A DNA stretch of 64,000 nt from CALEAR01 sp035301485 (lineage in GTDB: Bacteria > Pseudomonadota > Gammaproteobacteria > Pseudomonadales > Alcanivoracaceae), in NCBI GenBank assembly GCA_035301485.1, contig DATGUF010000011.1, positions 62,001 to 126,000 of the forward strand. The letters are read 5' to 3'. Below the pieces are notes generated by a model. It had not been told where the DNA came from. It did no database searches and saw nothing but the letters and a program-made list of their open reading frames with translations. The position numbers were made by a program, and so were the translations under genes. Position 1 is the stretch's first letter. Each line of letters opens with the position of its first letter. Below, one piece after another: positions 35,232 to 44,453 of the stretch.

Positions 35232-37829
35232 ATGAAAAGCGCTGAGTTACGACAACGATTTCTTGATTTTTTTGCTCGCCAAGGCCACCAAGTGGTGCCA
35301 TCGAGCTCTTTAATACCCGACAACGACCCCACTTTGTTGTTTACCAACGCGGGTATGAACCAGTTTAAAGATGTGTTCTTGGGGCGTGAAAAACGCGATT
35401 ATCAACGCGCCACCACTACGCAGCGTTGTGTGCGGGCAGGCGGTAAACACAACGACCTCGAAAACGTAGGCTACACAGCGCGCCACCACACCTTCTTTGA
35501 AATGCTCGGCAACTTTAGCTTTGGTGATTATTTTAAGCGAGAAGCGATTAAGTTTGCCTGGGAATTTTTAACGGTTGAGCTAGGCCTGTCGGAAGAAAAA
35601 CTCTGGGTTACTGTGCACGTATCTGACGATGAAGCAGCAGATATTTGGCTTAAAGAAATGGGCGTTAGTGCAGAGCGTTTTTCTCGTTTAGATGAAGACA
35701 ACTTCTGGCAAATGGGCGATACCGGTCCTTGTGGGCCTTCGTCAGAAATTTTTTATGATCACGGCGACCATATTCCAGGTGGCCCTCCTGGTTCAGAAGG
35801 CGATGAGCTAGATCGCTACATTGAAATTTGGAACTTGGTGTTCATGCAGTACGACCGCCAAGAAGATGGCACTTTAGAGCCGCTACCAAAACCTTCGGTA
35901 GATACCGGTATGGGGCTAGAGCGTATAGCTGCCGTAGTGCAAGGTGTGCACTCAAACTATGAAATTGATTTATTCCAAGCATTGTTAAAAGCCGCAGCAA
36001 CAGCGACAGGCACCACAGACTTGGAAGAGAAATCTTTGCGAGTGATTGCAGACCATATTCGTTCTTCAGCGTTTTTAATTGCCGACGGCGTATTACCTTC
36101 CAACGAAGGGCGTGGCTATGTGCTACGTCGTATTATTCGTCGTGCTTTACGCCACGGCCACCAGCTCGGCCGTCACGAGCCTTTCTTCCACACGCTTGTG
36201 CAACCGCTCGTGGAACAAATGGGTGAAGCATTCCCCATTTTAACAGAGCAGCAGGCTCGTATTGAACGTGCGTTATTGAACGAAGAAGAGCAATTTGGCC
36301 GTACTTTGGCGCAAGGAATGCGGGTGTTGGAGCAAGCCATTGCCAATTTAGACGGCACAGTATTAGACGGCGAAGTGGTATTCACCCTGTACGACACCCA
36401 TGGCTTTCCGCCTGACTTAACCGCAGATGTGTGCCGTGAACATGCTTTAGAAGTGGACATGGAAGGGTTTGAAAAAGCCATGGAGCAGCAGCGCGAGCGT
36501 GCGCGTGGTGCAGATGCTTTTGCCGCTGATTACAGTGATCGCTTAGCCATTGATGCGAGCAGTGAATTTACGGGTTATGAAGGTACTTCATTGCCTGAAG
36601 CCACTGTTGTGGCGTTGTACAAAGATGGCGAAACAGTACAGAAACTGGCAGCTGGTGAAGAAGGCCTCGTGGTGTTAAATCGCACCCCATTCTATGCCGA
36701 GGCGGGTGGTCAAAGCAGCGATACGGGATTGCTCGTGGCAAATGATGCCACCTTTGAGGTCACCGACACTCGCCAGCGCCAAGCGGCCATTGTGCACATG
36801 GGTAAAGTAGCCAATGGCGAGCTAGAAGTGGGGCAGGGCTTAAGCCCGCAAGTAAACAAACAGCGTCGGCGCGGCATTATGCGCCACCACTCCGCCACCC
36901 ACCTTATGCACGCAGCGTTACAAAAAATTCTAGGCAGCCATGTGCAGCAAAAAGGTTCGCTCGTTGCGCCGAATTATTTACGTTTTGATTTTGCCCACGA
37001 TAAAGCCATGACAGCAGAAGAGCTCGTGGCTGTGGAAAATGCGGTGAACGAACAAGTGTTTGCTAATGCCCCTGTCACCACGGAGCTGATGGATATGGAA
37101 GCTGCTAAAAAAGCAGGTGCCATGGCTTTGTTTGGGGAGAAATACGACGATGAAGTACGTGTTCTCACCATGGGCGAAAACGGCTTTTCCAAAGAGTTGT
37201 GTGGTGGTACCCACGTGAGCAGTACGGGCGAAATTGGGCTGTTCAAGATTACGAGCGAAGGAGCTTCCTCTTCTGGAGTGCGCCGTATCGAAGCCGTGTG
37301 TGGCCCAGACGCTTTAGCGTACATTCAAAAGCGTGAAAGTTGGCTGGCACATATTGCTAGCACTTTGCGTGTGTCGCCAGAACAAGCCGCTGGCCGTGTT
37401 GAACAGTTAGTGCAAAGAGGGCGCGACCAAGAACGCGAAATGGAGCGCTTGAAACAACAGCTAGCTACTGGCAAAGGCACGGACCTCACCGCCAACGCTC
37501 AAGAAGTGAATGGCGTTAAAGTAGTGGCCACCGAATTGAACGGTGCCGACACCAAAGCACTGCGCATGGCAATGGATAAATTGAAAGACCAACTAGGCAC
37601 CGCAGTGGTAATTCTTGCCGCCACAGAAGGAGAGAAAATTACCTTGGTGGCCGGCAGCACCAAAGATATATGTGAGCGCTATCCTGCGGGCGATTTAATC
37701 CGCCACGTTGCTACGCAAGTAGGTGGTAAAGGTGGTGGCCGAGTAGATATGGCTCAGGGCGGTGGTAATAACCCAAGTGCTTTGCCAGCAGCACTGGCGA
37801 GCGTCGCACAGTGGGTAGCAGACCGCTAA
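35232..37829 (+). CDS. alaS: Alanyl-tRNA synthetase AlaS
   Basis: AlaS charges tRNA-Ala and removes mischarged Ser or Gly. Its 865 residues hold the class II core at the N terminus (SSSLIPDNDPTLLFTNAGMNQFKD). The editing domain has HHSATHLMHAAL (zinc-binding HxxxH) and CGGTHV, followed by a coiled-coil and the C-Ala domain ending in GGGNNPSALPAALASV. ATG 35232 was chosen over GTG 35223 because the family starts MKSAELRQRFLDFF. The alaS-lysC-csrA order is conserved in Pseudomonas relatives. Confidence 0.97.
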   Translation: MKSAELRQRFLDFFARQGHQVVPSSSLIPDNDPTLLFTNAGMNQFKDVFLGREKRDYQRATTTQRCVRAGGKHNDLENVGYTARHHTFFEMLGNFSFGDYFKREAIKFAWEFLTVELGLSEEKLWVTVHVSDDEAADIWLKEMGVSAERFSRLDEDNFWQMGDTGPCGPSSEIFYDHGDHIPGGPPGSEGDELDRYIEIWNLVFMQYDRQEDGTLEPLPKPSVDTGMGLERIAAVVQGVHSNYEIDLFQALLKAAATATGTTDLEEKSLRVIADHIRSSAFLIADGVLPSNEGRGYVLRRIIRRALRHGHQLGRHEPFFHTLVQPLVEQMGEAFPILTEQQARIERALLNEEEQFGRTLAQGMRVLEQAIANLDGTVLDGEVVFTLYDTHGFPPDLTADVCREHALEVDMEGFEKAMEQQRERARGADAFAADYSDRLAIDASSEFTGYEGTSLPEATVVALYKDGETVQKLAAGEEGLVVLNRTPFYAEAGGQSSDTGLLVANDATFEVTDTRQRQAAIVHMGKVANGELEVGQGLSPQVNKQRRRGIMRHHSATHLMHAALQKILGSHVQQKGSLVAPNYLRFDFAHDKAMTAEELVAVENAVNEQVFANAPVTTELMDMEAAKKAGAMALFGEKYDDEVRVLTMGENGFSKELCGGTHVSSTGEIGLFKITSEGASSSGVRRIEAVCGPDALAYIQKRESWLAHIASTLRVSPEQAAGRVEQLVQRGRDQEREMERLKQQLATGKGTDLTANAQEVNGVKVVATELNGADTKALRMAMDKLKDQLGTAVVILAATEGEKITLVAGSTKDICERYPAGDLIRHVATQVGGKGGGRVDMAQGGGNNPSALPAALASVAQWVADR

Positions 37830-37904
37830 GTGCTGTTTCATGAAGAGGAGCAACATGTTAGAGTGTTGCCCTCTTAATTACATTAACTAACGACACAGTG
37901 AGTT

Positions 37905-39125
37905 ATGGCCCTAATCGTACAGAAATACGGCGGAACTTCCGTCGCTAATCCTGAAAGAATTAAAGCAGTGGCAGACAAGGTGGCGCAGTTTCACGCAAAC
38001 GGCGACCAAGTAGTAGTAGTGGTGTCTGCCATGAGCGGTGAAACAAACCGCCTGCTTGCGTTGGCGGAAGAAGTGTCTTCGCAGCGTAACGAGCGTGAAC
38101 TAGATGTGTTGGTATCCACCGGTGAGCAAGTAACCATTGCGCTATTAGCCATGGCTTTGCAGAGCAAAGGCGTTAAAGCGCGCTCTTATACGGGTGGGCA
38201 AGTACGTATTTTAACCGATAATTCTTACGGTAAAGCACGTATCCAAGAAATTGATAAAAAGCCCATTCAGGCTGATTTAAATAATGGCAGTGTTGTTATT
38301 GTTGCAGGTTTCCAAGGTGTAGATCCTGATGGCAACATCACCACGCTAGGCCGCGGTGGAAGTGATACCACAGCGGTAGCATTGGCTGCCGCCATTGGCG
38401 CTGACGAATGCCAGATTTATACAGACGTGGATGGTGTGTACACCACAGATCCGCGCGTTGTAAGTAGTGCTCGCCGTTTAGACCGTATTACCTTCGAAGA
38501 AATGCTAGAAATGGCAAGCCAAGGCTCTAAAATTCTGCAAATCCGCTCCGTGGAGTTCGCAGGTAAGTACAACGTGCCCTTACGTGTTCTCTCTAGTTTC
38601 GAAGAGGGCCCTGGCACACTAATTACCGTAGACGATGAGGTAGATATGGAACAACCGGTAATCTCCGGCATTGCATTTACACGTGACGAAGCCAAAATCA
38701 CTTTACGTGGTGTGCCAGATACACCAGGCATCGCGTTTAAAATTCTAGGCCCCATTGGTGAAGCGGGCGTAGAAGTGGATATGATCGTACAAAACATCGG
38801 CCTTGATGGTTCAACCGACTTTACCTTCACCGTACACCGCAATGATTTGCAAAAAGCTCAATCAGTGCTTGAAAAGCTAGCGACAGAGTTAAACGCACGT
38901 GAAGTGTTTAGCAACGATGCTATTGCAAAAATTTCGCTAGTAGGTGTGGGCATGCGTTCACACGCTGGTGTGGCCAGTAAAATGTTTGAAGCACTTGCTA
39001 ATGAGGGTATTAACATCGAAATGATCTCCACTTCTGAAATTAAAATTTCAGTAGTAGTGGCTGAGAAGTACTTAGAGCTTGCTGTGCGCGCTCTTCATAC
39101 CGCCTTTGAATTGGATCAAGAATAG
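37905..39125 (+). CDS. lysC: Aspartokinase LysC
   Basis: This enzyme phosphorylates aspartate, the first step towards lysine, threonine, methionine and diaminopimelate. Its 406 residues comprise an N-terminal kinase domain with KYGGTSVANPERI and TLGRGGSDTTAVALA, then two ACT domains (about residues 265-400) for feedback control by lysine and threonine. It is a monofunctional enzyme without a homoserine dehydrogenase domain. An inverted repeat follows. Confidence 0.96.
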   Translation: MALIVQKYGGTSVANPERIKAVADKVAQFHANGDQVVVVVSAMSGETNRLLALAEEVSSQRNERELDVLVSTGEQVTIALLAMALQSKGVKARSYTGGQVRILTDNSYGKARIQEIDKKPIQADLNNGSVVIVAGFQGVDPDGNITTLGRGGSDTTAVALAAAIGADECQIYTDVDGVYTTDPRVVSSARRLDRITFEEMLEMASQGSKILQIRSVEFAGKYNVPLRVLSSFEEGPGTLITVDDEVDMEQPVISGIAFTRDEAKITLRGVPDTPGIAFKILGPIGEAGVEVDMIVQNIGLDGSTDFTFTVHRNDLQKAQSVLEKLATELNAREVFSNDAIAKISLVGVGMRSHAGVASKMFEALANEGINIEMISTSEIKISVVVAEKYLELAVRALHTAFELDQE

Positions 39126-39140
39126 TTAATAGCAATCTAA

Positions 39141-39169
39141 CAAGTGCCATAGCAAGACAATGGCACTTG
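39141..39169 (+). terminator. 10-bp inverted repeat after lysC (possible weak terminator)
   Basis: CAAGTGCCAT (39141-39150) pairs perfectly with ATGGCACTTG (39160-39169) across a 9-base loop. Only a scattered T-rich tail follows (TATCTTG), so termination would be weak. Some read-through into csrA is possible. Confidence 0.5.
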
Positions 39170-39300
39170 TATCTTGCATAATAAGCCCTTCGTTGTTTAT
39201 GTTGGCATTATTTAAATACATTTGATGGAACAAGTGGAAGTAATGTCAGTCTTAACAACCAGCGCTCATCAAATATTAAAAGACCTAGGAGGGCACCATC

Positions 39301-39483
39301 ATGCTCATACTTACTCGGAGAGTAGGTGAAACTCTAATGATCGGTGACAACATCACCGTTACTGTACTCGGCGTAAAAGGTAACCAAGTTCGGATTGGTG
39401 TCGACGCCCCTCGCGATGTTTCTGTTCACCGCGAAGAGATTTATTTACGTATTCAGAACGAAAAACAAGCAGACGGCGAATGA
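39301..39483 (+). CDS. csrA: Carbon storage regulator CsrA/RsmA
   Basis: CsrA is a dimeric RNA-binding protein that binds GGA motifs in leaders and blocks translation or changes RNA stability. The 60-residue protein begins MLILTRRVGETLMIGD and contains VTVLGVKGNQVRIGVDAP and VHREEIY, all family hallmarks including the RNA-contacting Arg44 region. The ribosome binding site is a strong AGGAGG (39287-39292), itself a potential CsrA site for autoregulation. The RsmZ-like RNA at 25.4 kb should be its antagonist. Confidence 0.97.
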   Translation: MLILTRRVGETLMIGDNITVTVLGVKGNQVRIGVDAPRDVSVHREEIYLRIQNEKQADGE

Positions 39484-39588
39484 GTTTAAGAAAAGCACTA
39501 GGAATTCTCTAAGAAACTGGTATCATGCGCCCCGTCTCGTTGCAAAATGGCACGGGGCAACCGTTGCACAGGCAAGTTTTGTGCACTA

Positions 39589-39680
39589 GGTGAGGTGGCC
39601 GAGCAGGCTGAAGGCGCTCCCCTGCTAAGGGAGTATACGTTAAGAGCGTATCGAGGGTTCGAATCCCTCCCTCACCGCCA
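39589..39680 (+). tRNA. tRNA-Ser, anticodon GCT
   Basis: The acceptor stem GGTGAGG/CCTCACC, anticodon arm CTCCC-CTGCTAA-GGGAG (anticodon GCT, codons AGC/AGT), a long class II variable arm, T-loop TTCGAAT and an encoded CCA end all fit. The length of 92 is typical for tRNA-Ser. Its place after csrA is conserved in Pseudomonas-type genomes. Confidence 0.97.
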
Positions 39681-39686
39681 AATTCA

Positions 39687-39714
39687 AAACCCTTGGGTCC
39701 CCAAGGGTTTTTTT
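39687..39714 (+). terminator. Rho-independent terminator after tRNA-Ser
   Basis: AAACCCTTGGG (39687-39697) pairs with CCCAAGGGTTT (39700-39710), and a run of T continues to 39714. It is six bases after the tRNA. Confidence 0.92.
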
Positions 39715-39766
39715 ATGCCTAATTTTTGGCTTCGCTAGGCCGCTAGGCCTGCATAAAGGACACCAA

Positions 39767-40092
39767 ATGGGTTATCTGTGGCTGTTTGTAGCTATCGTTC
39801 TGGAAGTAATAGCCACTACCGCGCTAAAAGCCTCTGCAGGCTTCACTCGGTGGTGGCCGAGTGTGGTAGTAGTGGTTGGTTATGCGGGCGCCTTCTACTG
39901 CCTTTCTGTGGTGATGCAGAGTGTGCCGGTGGGTGTGGCTTATGCCATTTGGAGTGGTGTGGGTATTGTGTTGGTCACTGCCATTGCCATGGTGGTTTAT
40001 GGCAGCAACTTGATTGGCCAGCAGTGATAGGTATCGCGTTAATTGTGGCGGGCGTTATGACGCTTACCCTATGCTCAAAGATGGCCGTGTAG
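39767..40092 (+). pseudogene. SMR-family multidrug efflux gene (EmrE/QacE-like), disrupted by a one-base frameshift
   Basis: The first frame encodes an SMR protein: MGYLWLFVAIVLEVIATTALK with the essential Glu in LEVIATT, then YCLSVVMQSVPVGVAYAIWSGVG. It stops early after YGSNLIGQQ. The missing fourth helix (LDWPAVIGIALIVAGVMTL) continues in another frame to a stop at 40092. Adding one G after the TTG at 40010-40012 restores the full protein of about 107 residues. So a single-base deletion, real or a sequencing error, breaks the gene. Helix 4 is the dimerisation helix, so the truncated product should be inactive. Confidence 0.8.
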
Positions 40093-40116
40093 CAATACAG
40101 GCACGCCTGTATTGCT
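40091..40116. repeat. 12-bp perfect inverted repeat between convergent genes
   Basis: AGCAATACAGGC (40091-40102) and GCCTGTATTGCT (40105-40116) are separated by two bases. It overlaps the stop of the SMR pseudogene and lies 9 bases from the end of the convergent DUF4282 gene. No T-run is present on either side. It may still act as an RNA 3'-end stem for both transcripts. Confidence 0.55.
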
Positions 40117-40124
40117 TGGGTTGG

Positions 40125-40757
40125 TTACTCGTCGAAAATATCGGGTTCAGTGTGCTGTGAACGACGGCTGCGTAAACCGCCCTTCAAAAAAGGAATACGC
40201 TGGGTAACGGTGACGATATCGTCCATGGAGGTGCTCAGTTCTTCTACCGATTTGCTCATGCGCTCTACAGATTCTTCTAATTTATAGAAATCCCCGCTAA
40301 TTTCTTCGATGGAATCACTAATACCTGCCAACGCATCTACTGTGTCGCGAATGCCCACAAGGCTATCCATGTGTTCTGCAATATGGAACATGACACGGTA
40401 AAACTCTAACAAAGCACGTAATACAGAAGCGAGCACAATAAAAGTTAGTGGTGCTGCAACAAAAGTGTAGAAAAGGCCACGCCAGATGGAGTGCATAAAC
40501 GCTTCAACGCATAAGTAGCCAATGCCCACAGCACTCGCAATAAGTGCCAAGGTGTACACCACGGGCACCACTTGAATGATGACGTATTTCTCAAAATTTA
40601 AACTAAACAGTTTGCGTATATATGTGTTTACGCGTGAAGGCCAAGAATTAGCGCCACGAATAGTCGCGTCTAAATTTTTTTCGACGGGTAGGCCTGTTGT
40701 AAAAGAGTCACGATCACTGTTGTTGTCTTGAGTGTGCTCTGGCTGTTCAGTTACCAT
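40125..40757 (-). CDS. DUF4282-like membrane protein with C-terminal coiled coil
   Basis: This is a 210-residue protein. A charged N terminus (about 50 residues) is followed by two membrane segments (about residues 58-85 and 92-115) ending in LLEFYRVMFHIAEHMDSL, which resembles the DUF4282 pattern. Then comes a heptad-like region with SIEEISGDFYKLEESVERM, and a basic then acidic tail. The function is unknown. It overlaps the upstream DUF2804 gene by 7 bases, so the two are translationally linked. Confidence 0.65.
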   Translation of the reverse strand: MVTEQPEHTQDNNSDRDSFTTGLPVEKNLDATIRGANSWPSRVNTYIRKLFSLNFEKYVIIQVVPVVYTLALIASAVGIGYLCVEAFMHSIWRGLFYTFVAAPLTFIVLASVLRALLEFYRVMFHIAEHMDSLVGIRDTVDALAGISDSIEEISGDFYKLEESVERMSKSVEELSTSMDDIVTVTQRIPFLKGGLRSRRSQHTEPDIFDE

Positions 40758-41776
40758 TTTGCGTACTGTTCCTCTACAAAACCATGTAAGCGGTCAATCT
40801 GAATGCGTTGGCCGTCATCCAATTCAATAGAGCCCGTGAAATAGCCGAATAACTGATGAAAATTACTGGCAAAGAGCCCTAAGTTGAGTTGTTCTTTGTG
40901 TTGGCCCAAAGGTTTAAATACTAGCTTAACCTTCTGGTTAGAGCTGGTAATGGTCCAAGGTTGTAGCAGGCGATCGCGGTCGTAATGAAAAGCCACATTA
41001 CCTAAGGGAATGCACAGGTTGTTGAGCCATAAGCAATTTTCAGAGTAACTGGTTTCATTCACTCCACAGGAAATATTCAGGCCCACATGTTGGCCGTTCA
41101 CATCGCCGCTAAAGCAGGCCCAGTTCCAAAAAGTTTGGCGGCGCATATAGCCAGCAGAAAAGTCGTGGTGGCCAAAAGCGTCTATTTCTTGCGTTTCGCT
41201 GCCGCGGCGCAAGGTGCCTGATACTTTAACGCCCGCTACTTTATTGGCGTAAACCCAACCATTAATGCCGGTACGTGTGCACAACGACATGGGTTCATAA
41301 TTGGCTTCTTCGTGCATTACCAAGTCAAGGGTTAAATCTGGCAACGTAACAGCCAAGGTTTTTTCCAAGCCATTGGCCCGTTGGCGGTAGCCCATCTCAA
41401 TGCGCACTTTCTTCTGTTTGAAGTGGCTGCATCCTTTAACGGGGGAGTCAGACATATTGATGTGCATGCCTAAAGGGCTGCGCCATGTGTAGCTTTCTAG
41501 TTCACCGGTTGAAGGTGTAAAAATATAAAAGAAAGCAATGCCAAGCCAAGAAGTATCGGCTAATGCACAGCCGATCAAATAATCATCGTGGATAACACCA
41601 AAATATTGAAACTGTTTATATTCAAAAAATTTGGCGAGCGAGTTCGCCGGTTTACCCATGGGGGTGCGATGGTCTGTCTCGCGGCCATTAATGGTTGCTA
41701 CGGAATGCTTAAAAACGCCGTAACTAGGGTGGCCATCTTCATTCACGAGTTGTTTGGGTGTATCGAGCTTGTGCAT
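40751..41776 (-). CDS. DUF2804 family protein
   Basis: This 341-residue protein has no signal or membrane segment. Features of DUF2804 are visible: a start around QLVNEDGHPSYGVF, the block DAFGHHDFSAGYMRRQTFWNW, and a C-terminal FTGSIELDDGQRIQIDRLHGFVEE. It is probably a carotenoid/lipocalin-like beta fold; the biochemical role is unknown. The ATG at 41776 has GGA about 8 bases upstream and matches the family start; an in-frame start 9 codons earlier is less likely. It overlaps the DUF1853 gene by 38 bases. Confidence 0.78.
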   Translation of the reverse strand: MHKLDTPKQLVNEDGHPSYGVFKHSVATINGRETDHRTPMGKPANSLAKFFEYKQFQYFGVIHDDYLIGCALADTSWLGIAFFYIFTPSTGELESYTWRSPLGMHINMSDSPVKGCSHFKQKKVRIEMGYRQRANGLEKTLAVTLPDLTLDLVMHEEANYEPMSLCTRTGINGWVYANKVAGVKVSGTLRRGSETQEIDAFGHHDFSAGYMRRQTFWNWACFSGDVNGQHVGLNISCGVNETSYSENCLWLNNLCIPLGNVAFHYDRDRLLQPWTITSSNQKVKLVFKPLGQHKEQLNLGLFASNFHQLFGYFTGSIELDDGQRIQIDRLHGFVEEQYAKW

Positions 41777-42548
41777 TTGAAATCCAATTGTCAGGCACCA
41801 CAAAACCAGGCGATAGTTCGCCGGTGGCGTGTTGCATAAGAAGCATAGTGGGGCAGTTTACTGTATGAACATGGCGAATAACAGACTCAGCCGTATGTAA
41901 TATTGGTTTTAGAGCTAAAAACTGGGCCGCATTTAGCCAGTGTTTTTTGTTTAAAATCAGATAGTTGCTGCTTTTAGGTAATTGCTCTAGTGGCCACCAA
42001 GTGCCTCGTAGATGCTGCGGATGAGCACCATCAGGTGGCGGCAACGTATAGCCTGCAGGGTAATAGAGCACACCGCGGCTTAAAAGATGTTGGTGCTTGA
42101 TGGGGCCAGGCAGAAATGGTTGTGCTGCAGGGTGGTGAGCTAAAGGAAACTGATGCTCAAGGCCGCGATGGTATTTTCTATGGAAGTGATCACTAGGGTT
42201 AGGGCCTGGCCAAAAATCCTCGGCAAAGCCTAAATAATGCTTAAAAGTGAGCTCCCAGTGCCAGTATTCTTGCTTTTGTTTGTGCCATAAAATGGCGTCT
42301 AGCTCACCTAAGGTGCGTGTACGGTTTCGAATGGCTAGGTTGCGTTCAACGATTTCTACTTCGGGCTGCTGTGCCACCTGTGCCATGATCATGTCCTCAA
42401 ATTCCCTCCCTAGGCGCCTGTCTTTATGTGGGCCGTAAAAAGCGGGAGGGTGGGCATAGCAGGGCTGAAGCTGTTGGCCGCCATCCGAGGGTGCTGCAAA
42501 TAAAGGCGGAGCAGCTAGCCAAGCCCTAGGGGTAAGAGGAAAATTCAT
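41739..42548 (-). CDS. DUF1853 family protein
   Basis: This 269-residue cytoplasmic-looking protein is rich in Trp, His and Pro. The core LGRELEDM-like start (RRLGREFEDMIMAQV), then TLGELDAILWHK and YWHWELTFKHYLGF, follow the DUF1853 pattern. The spaced acidic residues (E..D..E) hint at a nuclease-like (PD-(D/E)xK) fold; this is inference only. The 3' end overlaps the DUF2804 gene by 38 bases in another frame. Confidence 0.8.
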   Translation of the reverse strand: MNFPLTPRAWLAAPPLFAAPSDGGQQLQPCYAHPPAFYGPHKDRRLGREFEDMIMAQVAQQPEVEIVERNLAIRNRTRTLGELDAILWHKQKQEYWHWELTFKHYLGFAEDFWPGPNPSDHFHRKYHRGLEHQFPLAHHPAAQPFLPGPIKHQHLLSRGVLYYPAGYTLPPPDGAHPQHLRGTWWPLEQLPKSSNYLILNKKHWLNAAQFLALKPILHTAESVIRHVHTVNCPTMLLMQHATGELSPGFVVPDNWISNAQARYTQTTRE

Positions 42549-42580
42549 CGCGACAGGCGTTGCTAGCTTAACGTGTGTTG

Positions 42581-43129
42581 TTAATCGTTTTGGTGTAACG
42601 ATTCAAACTCGCGTTCTGTATATTGGCGCTTTGTTTGTAAGAGTGTTTTCCAGTTTTCGATGTAACTGGGCAAAACGGGAGGAGCAACAGTAACCCCCGC
42701 GATATCTTGCACCGTGCTGGGGCTGATAGGCTTGCCATTATGGAAGTGAATAACACGCAAAAGGGCATGGGTGTGCAGCTTATTCTGTGATTCAAATTGT
42801 TGGTCGTAATAAACGTATTTGTCGTCCCAACCGAGGATGCGCGTGTGCACTGTAAAGCGTTGATAAGGGCGCAGTTCGCGCACATAAGCCACCTCAGTGT
42901 TGGCCACCACAGCATGGCACCGAGCTTCAATGAGCTTGTTCATTAAGCCTGTAACAATGGAATGCTCTAGGCGGCATCGGTCCATAAACTTTAGGTATTT
43001 TGCATTGTTTAAATGCATGTTGTGATCTAGGTCCCATAAGCTGACTCTGAAATCCATCGACACAAGATCAAATAAGCCATGGGTGGGCGGCTTGCGGCGG
43101 CGGACGGCTGTTCTAATCAGCTCAAACAT
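42581..43129 (-). CDS. Acyl-CoA thioesterase-like hotdog-fold protein
   Basis: This 182-residue protein contains the hotdog-fold pattern RVSLWDLDHNMHLNNAKYLK, with the Asp/Asn pair expected of 4-hydroxybenzoyl-CoA thioesterase-type enzymes, and a second block VAYVRELRPYQRFTVHTRILG. It likely hydrolyses an acyl-CoA of unknown chain. ATG 43129 is supported by AAAGGAG 8 bases upstream; an in-frame start 17 codons earlier lacks this. It is separated from the DUF1853 gene by 32 bases and may share its transcript. Confidence 0.8.
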   Translation of the reverse strand: MFELIRTAVRRRKPPTHGLFDLVSMDFRVSLWDLDHNMHLNNAKYLKFMDRCRLEHSIVTGLMNKLIEARCHAVVANTEVAYVRELRPYQRFTVHTRILGWDDKYVYYDQQFESQNKLHTHALLRVIHFHNGKPISPSTVQDIAGVTVAPPVLPSYIENWKTLLQTKRQYTEREFESLHQND

Positions 43130-43355
43130 TTGTTTTTCTCCTTTGTTCGTGCCTGCCTTTAGAGCCTCTTTTCGGCGCAACTAAGTGGCTAACACAAAGT
43201 TTAAGTTCCCATTTACAACAAATAGCTTAGCAAAAGCGAAAATTTCTAATTTATTAGTGTTTTTGTCAATGGCTGTAAAACCATAACATCGCACCAATCT
43301 GTATAAGCATATATCAAAAGGAGAGAGAGCGTAATGCAGAGTGAAACAAAACCGT

Positions 43356-44453
43356 TTAGTGGTGATGTCTGAGCATTAAAGCCTTACGCTTTTCCTCTTC
43401 AAACATATCTTTTTGTGCTTGGCTGGCTTCGTCTCGCAGCTTTACCCCAACGCCAAGCAACCTAATAGGGTCTTGGCGTCGATCCCATAGGGCTGTTAAC
43501 AAAGGTAGAAAAGTTTCTTCTGTAATGGGCCCTGCTGGGCCGTCTGCACTGCGAATAGTAAAATCATGATAGCGCACTTTAACGGTGGCGCCTTGAATAA
43601 CATAGTGATGATCTAGGCGCTGTAGGCGTTGGCGCAGGCGCTCACATAAATCTAAGAGGGCATTGTGCCACTGTGTGAGGTGGGCTAAATCCTTGGGGTA
43701 AGTTTCTTCCACGCTTACAGATTTGCGCCGGCGCGTATGCATCACCGGCCGCTCATCAATGCCGCGGCTATAGTTATAAAGGCTTTCCCCAAAGCTACCA
43801 AAATGCTCGTGCAGTTCGAAGCGAGTGAGCTGTTGTAGTTGTTCGCAGGTAGTAATGCCCAAGGCTGTTAGTTTCTGTTCAGTAACATGGCCTACGCCAG
43901 GGATCTTTTTTACCGGCAAGGTGGGCATAAAAGCTTCGACCGCTTCCGGTTCAATAACAAATAAACCATCTGGCTTGCGCCAATCACTTGCTACTTTAGC
44001 CAAGAATTTATTCGATGCCACCCCTGCTGAAACAGTAATGCTGATCTTGTCTTTAACTTCGGCACGAATAGCTTCTGCCATGAGAGTGGCGCTGTTTTTG
44101 TAGTGTTCGCTATCGGTGACATCTAGGTAAGCTTCATCCAACGATAGTGGCTCAATGACATCGGTATAACGGCGATAAATGGCCATTATTTGTTGTGATA
44201 CAGCGCGGTATAAGTCGAACCGTGGCGGCAGAATAACGAGTTCAGGGCATAACTTTAAAGCGTACGCAGAGGCCATGGCAGAGTGAACGCCAAAACGGCG
44301 GGCTGGGTAGTTACACGTGGCAATAACGCCACGACGGTGTGGGTCGCCGCCCACAGCCACAGGTAAATGGGCCAAGGAAGGCTGCTCTCTAATTTCAACC
44401 GCGGCATAGAAACAGTCGCAATCTAAGTGAATGATTTTGCGTACAGTGTGCAC
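43356..44453 (-). CDS. dinB: DNA polymerase IV DinB
   Basis: This Y-family translesion polymerase has about 365 residues. The N-terminal catalytic Asp is in KIIHLDCDCFYAAVE, and the second catalytic pair is in PLSLDEAYLDVT. A helix-hairpin-helix (KKIPGVGHVTEQKLTALG) and the little-finger domain follow, with a C-terminal extension. GTG 44453 was chosen with AGGG 5 bases upstream; an upstream in-frame ATG at 44513 would add an atypical leader. No LexA box was found in front of it. Confidence 0.94.
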   Translation of the reverse strand: MHTVRKIIHLDCDCFYAAVEIREQPSLAHLPVAVGGDPHRRGVIATCNYPARRFGVHSAMASAYALKLCPELVILPPRFDLYRAVSQQIMAIYRRYTDVIEPLSLDEAYLDVTDSEHYKNSATLMAEAIRAEVKDKISITVSAGVASNKFLAKVASDWRKPDGLFVIEPEAVEAFMPTLPVKKIPGVGHVTEQKLTALGITTCEQLQQLTRFELHEHFGSFGESLYNYSRGIDERPVMHTRRRKSVSVEETYPKDLAHLTQWHNALLDLCERLRQRLQRLDHHYVIQGATVKVRYHDFTIRSADGPAGPITEETFLPLLTALWDRRQDPIRLLGVGVKLRDEASQAQKDMFEEEKRKALMLRHHH

